A stretch of 64,000 bases of DNA, from NCBI RefSeq assembly GCF_020026915.1, contig NZ_JAINUY010000001.1:1240001-1304000 (forward strand), in the 5' to 3' direction. Source of the DNA: Flavobacterium potami. GTDB lineage: Bacteria; Bacteroidota; Bacteroidia; Flavobacteriales; Flavobacteriaceae. The notes under the pieces were generated by a model. The model ran no database searches and had not been told where the DNA came from. It saw nothing but the letters and a program-made list of their open reading frames with translations. This document shows, in pieces, positions 63,103 to 64,000 of this stretch (positions within the stretch are counted from its first letter, which is position 1; every line of letters begins with the position of its first letter). A program made the translations under genes and the position numbers.

Positions 63103-64000
63103 ATGAAAAAATATTTAAAATACATCACAATAATAGCTTTAGGAGCAGTTGTATTGAGCTGTGATAATTATGTTGATATCAAAACCGAGGGTAGACTAAT
63201 ACCTGAAGAAACTCAAAACTACAGATATCTTTTAAACAATACTTATACATTAGATATAAATTATGGCGCTTTAGATGTAGCATCAGATGATATAAGTTTT
63301 CAAAACGAAGCGCAGACAACTGCGTTAAGTGCTTCAGATTACATTCGTCCATTTGTGAATCAATACAAGTGGGCAGAACAAATATACTTTGATGGGGAAG
63401 TAGATTATAATATGAATAGTATGTATACAGCGTTATACAATGTCAATATCGTAATCAATGAAGTAATGAAAAGTAAAGAAGGAACAGAAGCTGAAAAACT
63501 TGCGATAAAAGGAGAAGCACAAGTTCACCGTGCTTTTATCTTTCTGACCCTAGTAAATGCTTTTGGAAAAGCTTACGATGCTACAACTGCAGCAACAGAT
63601 TTAGGGATTGTACTTTTTACAACTCCAACAGTTTCAGACGACATCAAAAGAACATCTGTTCAAAATGCATACGATATTATTTTAAATGATTTGAATGAGG
63701 CTGTAAATTCAGGATTAAAACCAATTAATTCAGGAAACAACGTAGCATTTCCTTCTAGAGCGGCAGCTTACGCACTTTTGGCTAGAACGTATTTGTATAT
63801 GCGCAACTATCCTTTGGCTTTAGATAATGCAGAAAAAGCATTGGCTATTCAAAGTACATTAACCAATTATGAAGATTATGAGTTTAGTGCTTTTCCAACG
63901 AGAAGATTAGACAGAGAATTGATTTTATCGAAATGGAATGGATATAGTTCTCTGACTTATGCGCCTCAGATTTTATCTTTAAGCAATGAACTTATCAATA
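63103..64000 (+). CDS. SusD/RagB-family glycan-binding lipoprotein, 3'-truncated by the window
   Basis: An open frame from ATG 63103, 10 nt after the susC stop, to the window end (299 residues seen). The lipobox is GAVVLSCDNY (Cys at 20). SusD features: NYRYLLNNTYTLD near 35, YNVNIVINEVM near 126, the helix KGEAQVHRAFIFLTLVNAFGK near 150, and SRAAAYALLARTYLYMRNYP near 223. It belongs to the SusD group that usually pairs with STN-type SusC proteins. The substrate of this second locus cannot be told from what is visible. Confidence 0.92.
   Translation, partial: MKKYLKYITIIALGAVVLSCDNYVDIKTEGRLIPEETQNYRYLLNNTYTLDINYGALDVASDDISFQNEAQTTALSASDYIRPFVNQYKWAEQIYFDGEVDYNMNSMYTALYNVNIVINEVMKSKEGTEAEKLAIKGEAQVHRAFIFLTLVNAFGKAYDATTAATDLGIVLFTTPTVSDDIKRTSVQNAYDIILNDLNEAVNSGLKPINSGNNVAFPSRAAAYALLARTYLYMRNYPLALDNAEKALAIQSTLTNYEDYEFSAFPTRRLDRELILSKWNGYSSLTYAPQILSLSNELIN

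Noticed and set aside
1..64000. tRNA or rRNA genes, insertion sequences or prophage genes
   Set aside because: No cloverleaf-like or rRNA-like stretch, transposase, integrase or phage protein was recognised in any gap or frame.

Overview
The window looks like a Flavobacterium-type Bacteroidota chromosome. It is AT-rich, it has SusC/SusD pairs, nearly all exported proteins carry short Sec signals ending in AQ or a lipobox Cys, Shine-Dalgarno sequences are largely absent, and TAnnTTTG-type -7 promoter elements can be found. Every gene I can support lies on the + strand.

Region 1 (1-51,040) is one very large pectin utilisation locus. It encodes three PL1 pectate lyases, a CE8 pectin methylesterase, a GH28, a GH127-type enzyme, a GH140-type apiosidase, a GH43, two GH78 rhamnosidases, a GH95, two GH2 enzymes and a CE19-like esterase. 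It also has two sialidase-like propellers, a GH67-like uronidase, two toroid glycosidases, a DUF3826 protein, an uncharacterised beta-helix plus barrel protein, an exported TIM-barrel isomerase-like lipoprotein and one SusC/SusD pair. GH140, GH127, GH95, GH78, GH2, CE19-like and toroid enzymes occurring together resembles a rhamnogalacturonan-II (RG-II) toolkit combined with homogalacturonan depolymerases. No local hybrid two-component regulator, GH105/GH88 or inner-membrane uronate transporter is visible. Almost every gap between these enzyme genes holds a long inverted repeat, and most of the repeat families recur two or more times in the window.

Region 2 (51,275-55,999), set off by a terminator, is a compact cytoplasmic catabolic operon. 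It encodes a RuBisCO-like protein, a DUF1537 acid-sugar kinase, an Asp/Glu-racemase-fold enzyme with only one of the two family cysteines, and, after a hairpin-rich leader, a BASS-family Na+/organic acid transporter. Kinase plus RuBisCO-like protein recalls D-apiose/apionate catabolism. Region 1 contains an apiosidase, so the two regions may form one release-and-use pathway for a branched sugar acid. The rest of the known apiose pathway is absent here, and the racemase-like protein and transporter are not part of it, so the substrate is open.

Region 3 (56,114-57,357) holds two unrelated genes, a YdeI/OmpD-associated protein and a Pr6Pr-type membrane protein.

Region 4 (57,540-64,000) is the start of a second polysaccharide locus controlled by trans-envelope signalling. 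It has a FecI-like ECF sigma factor without an obvious start codon, a FecR anti-sigma factor, a SusC with an N-terminal STN domain that is broken by a one-base frameshift in an A6 run, and a SusD cut by the window end.
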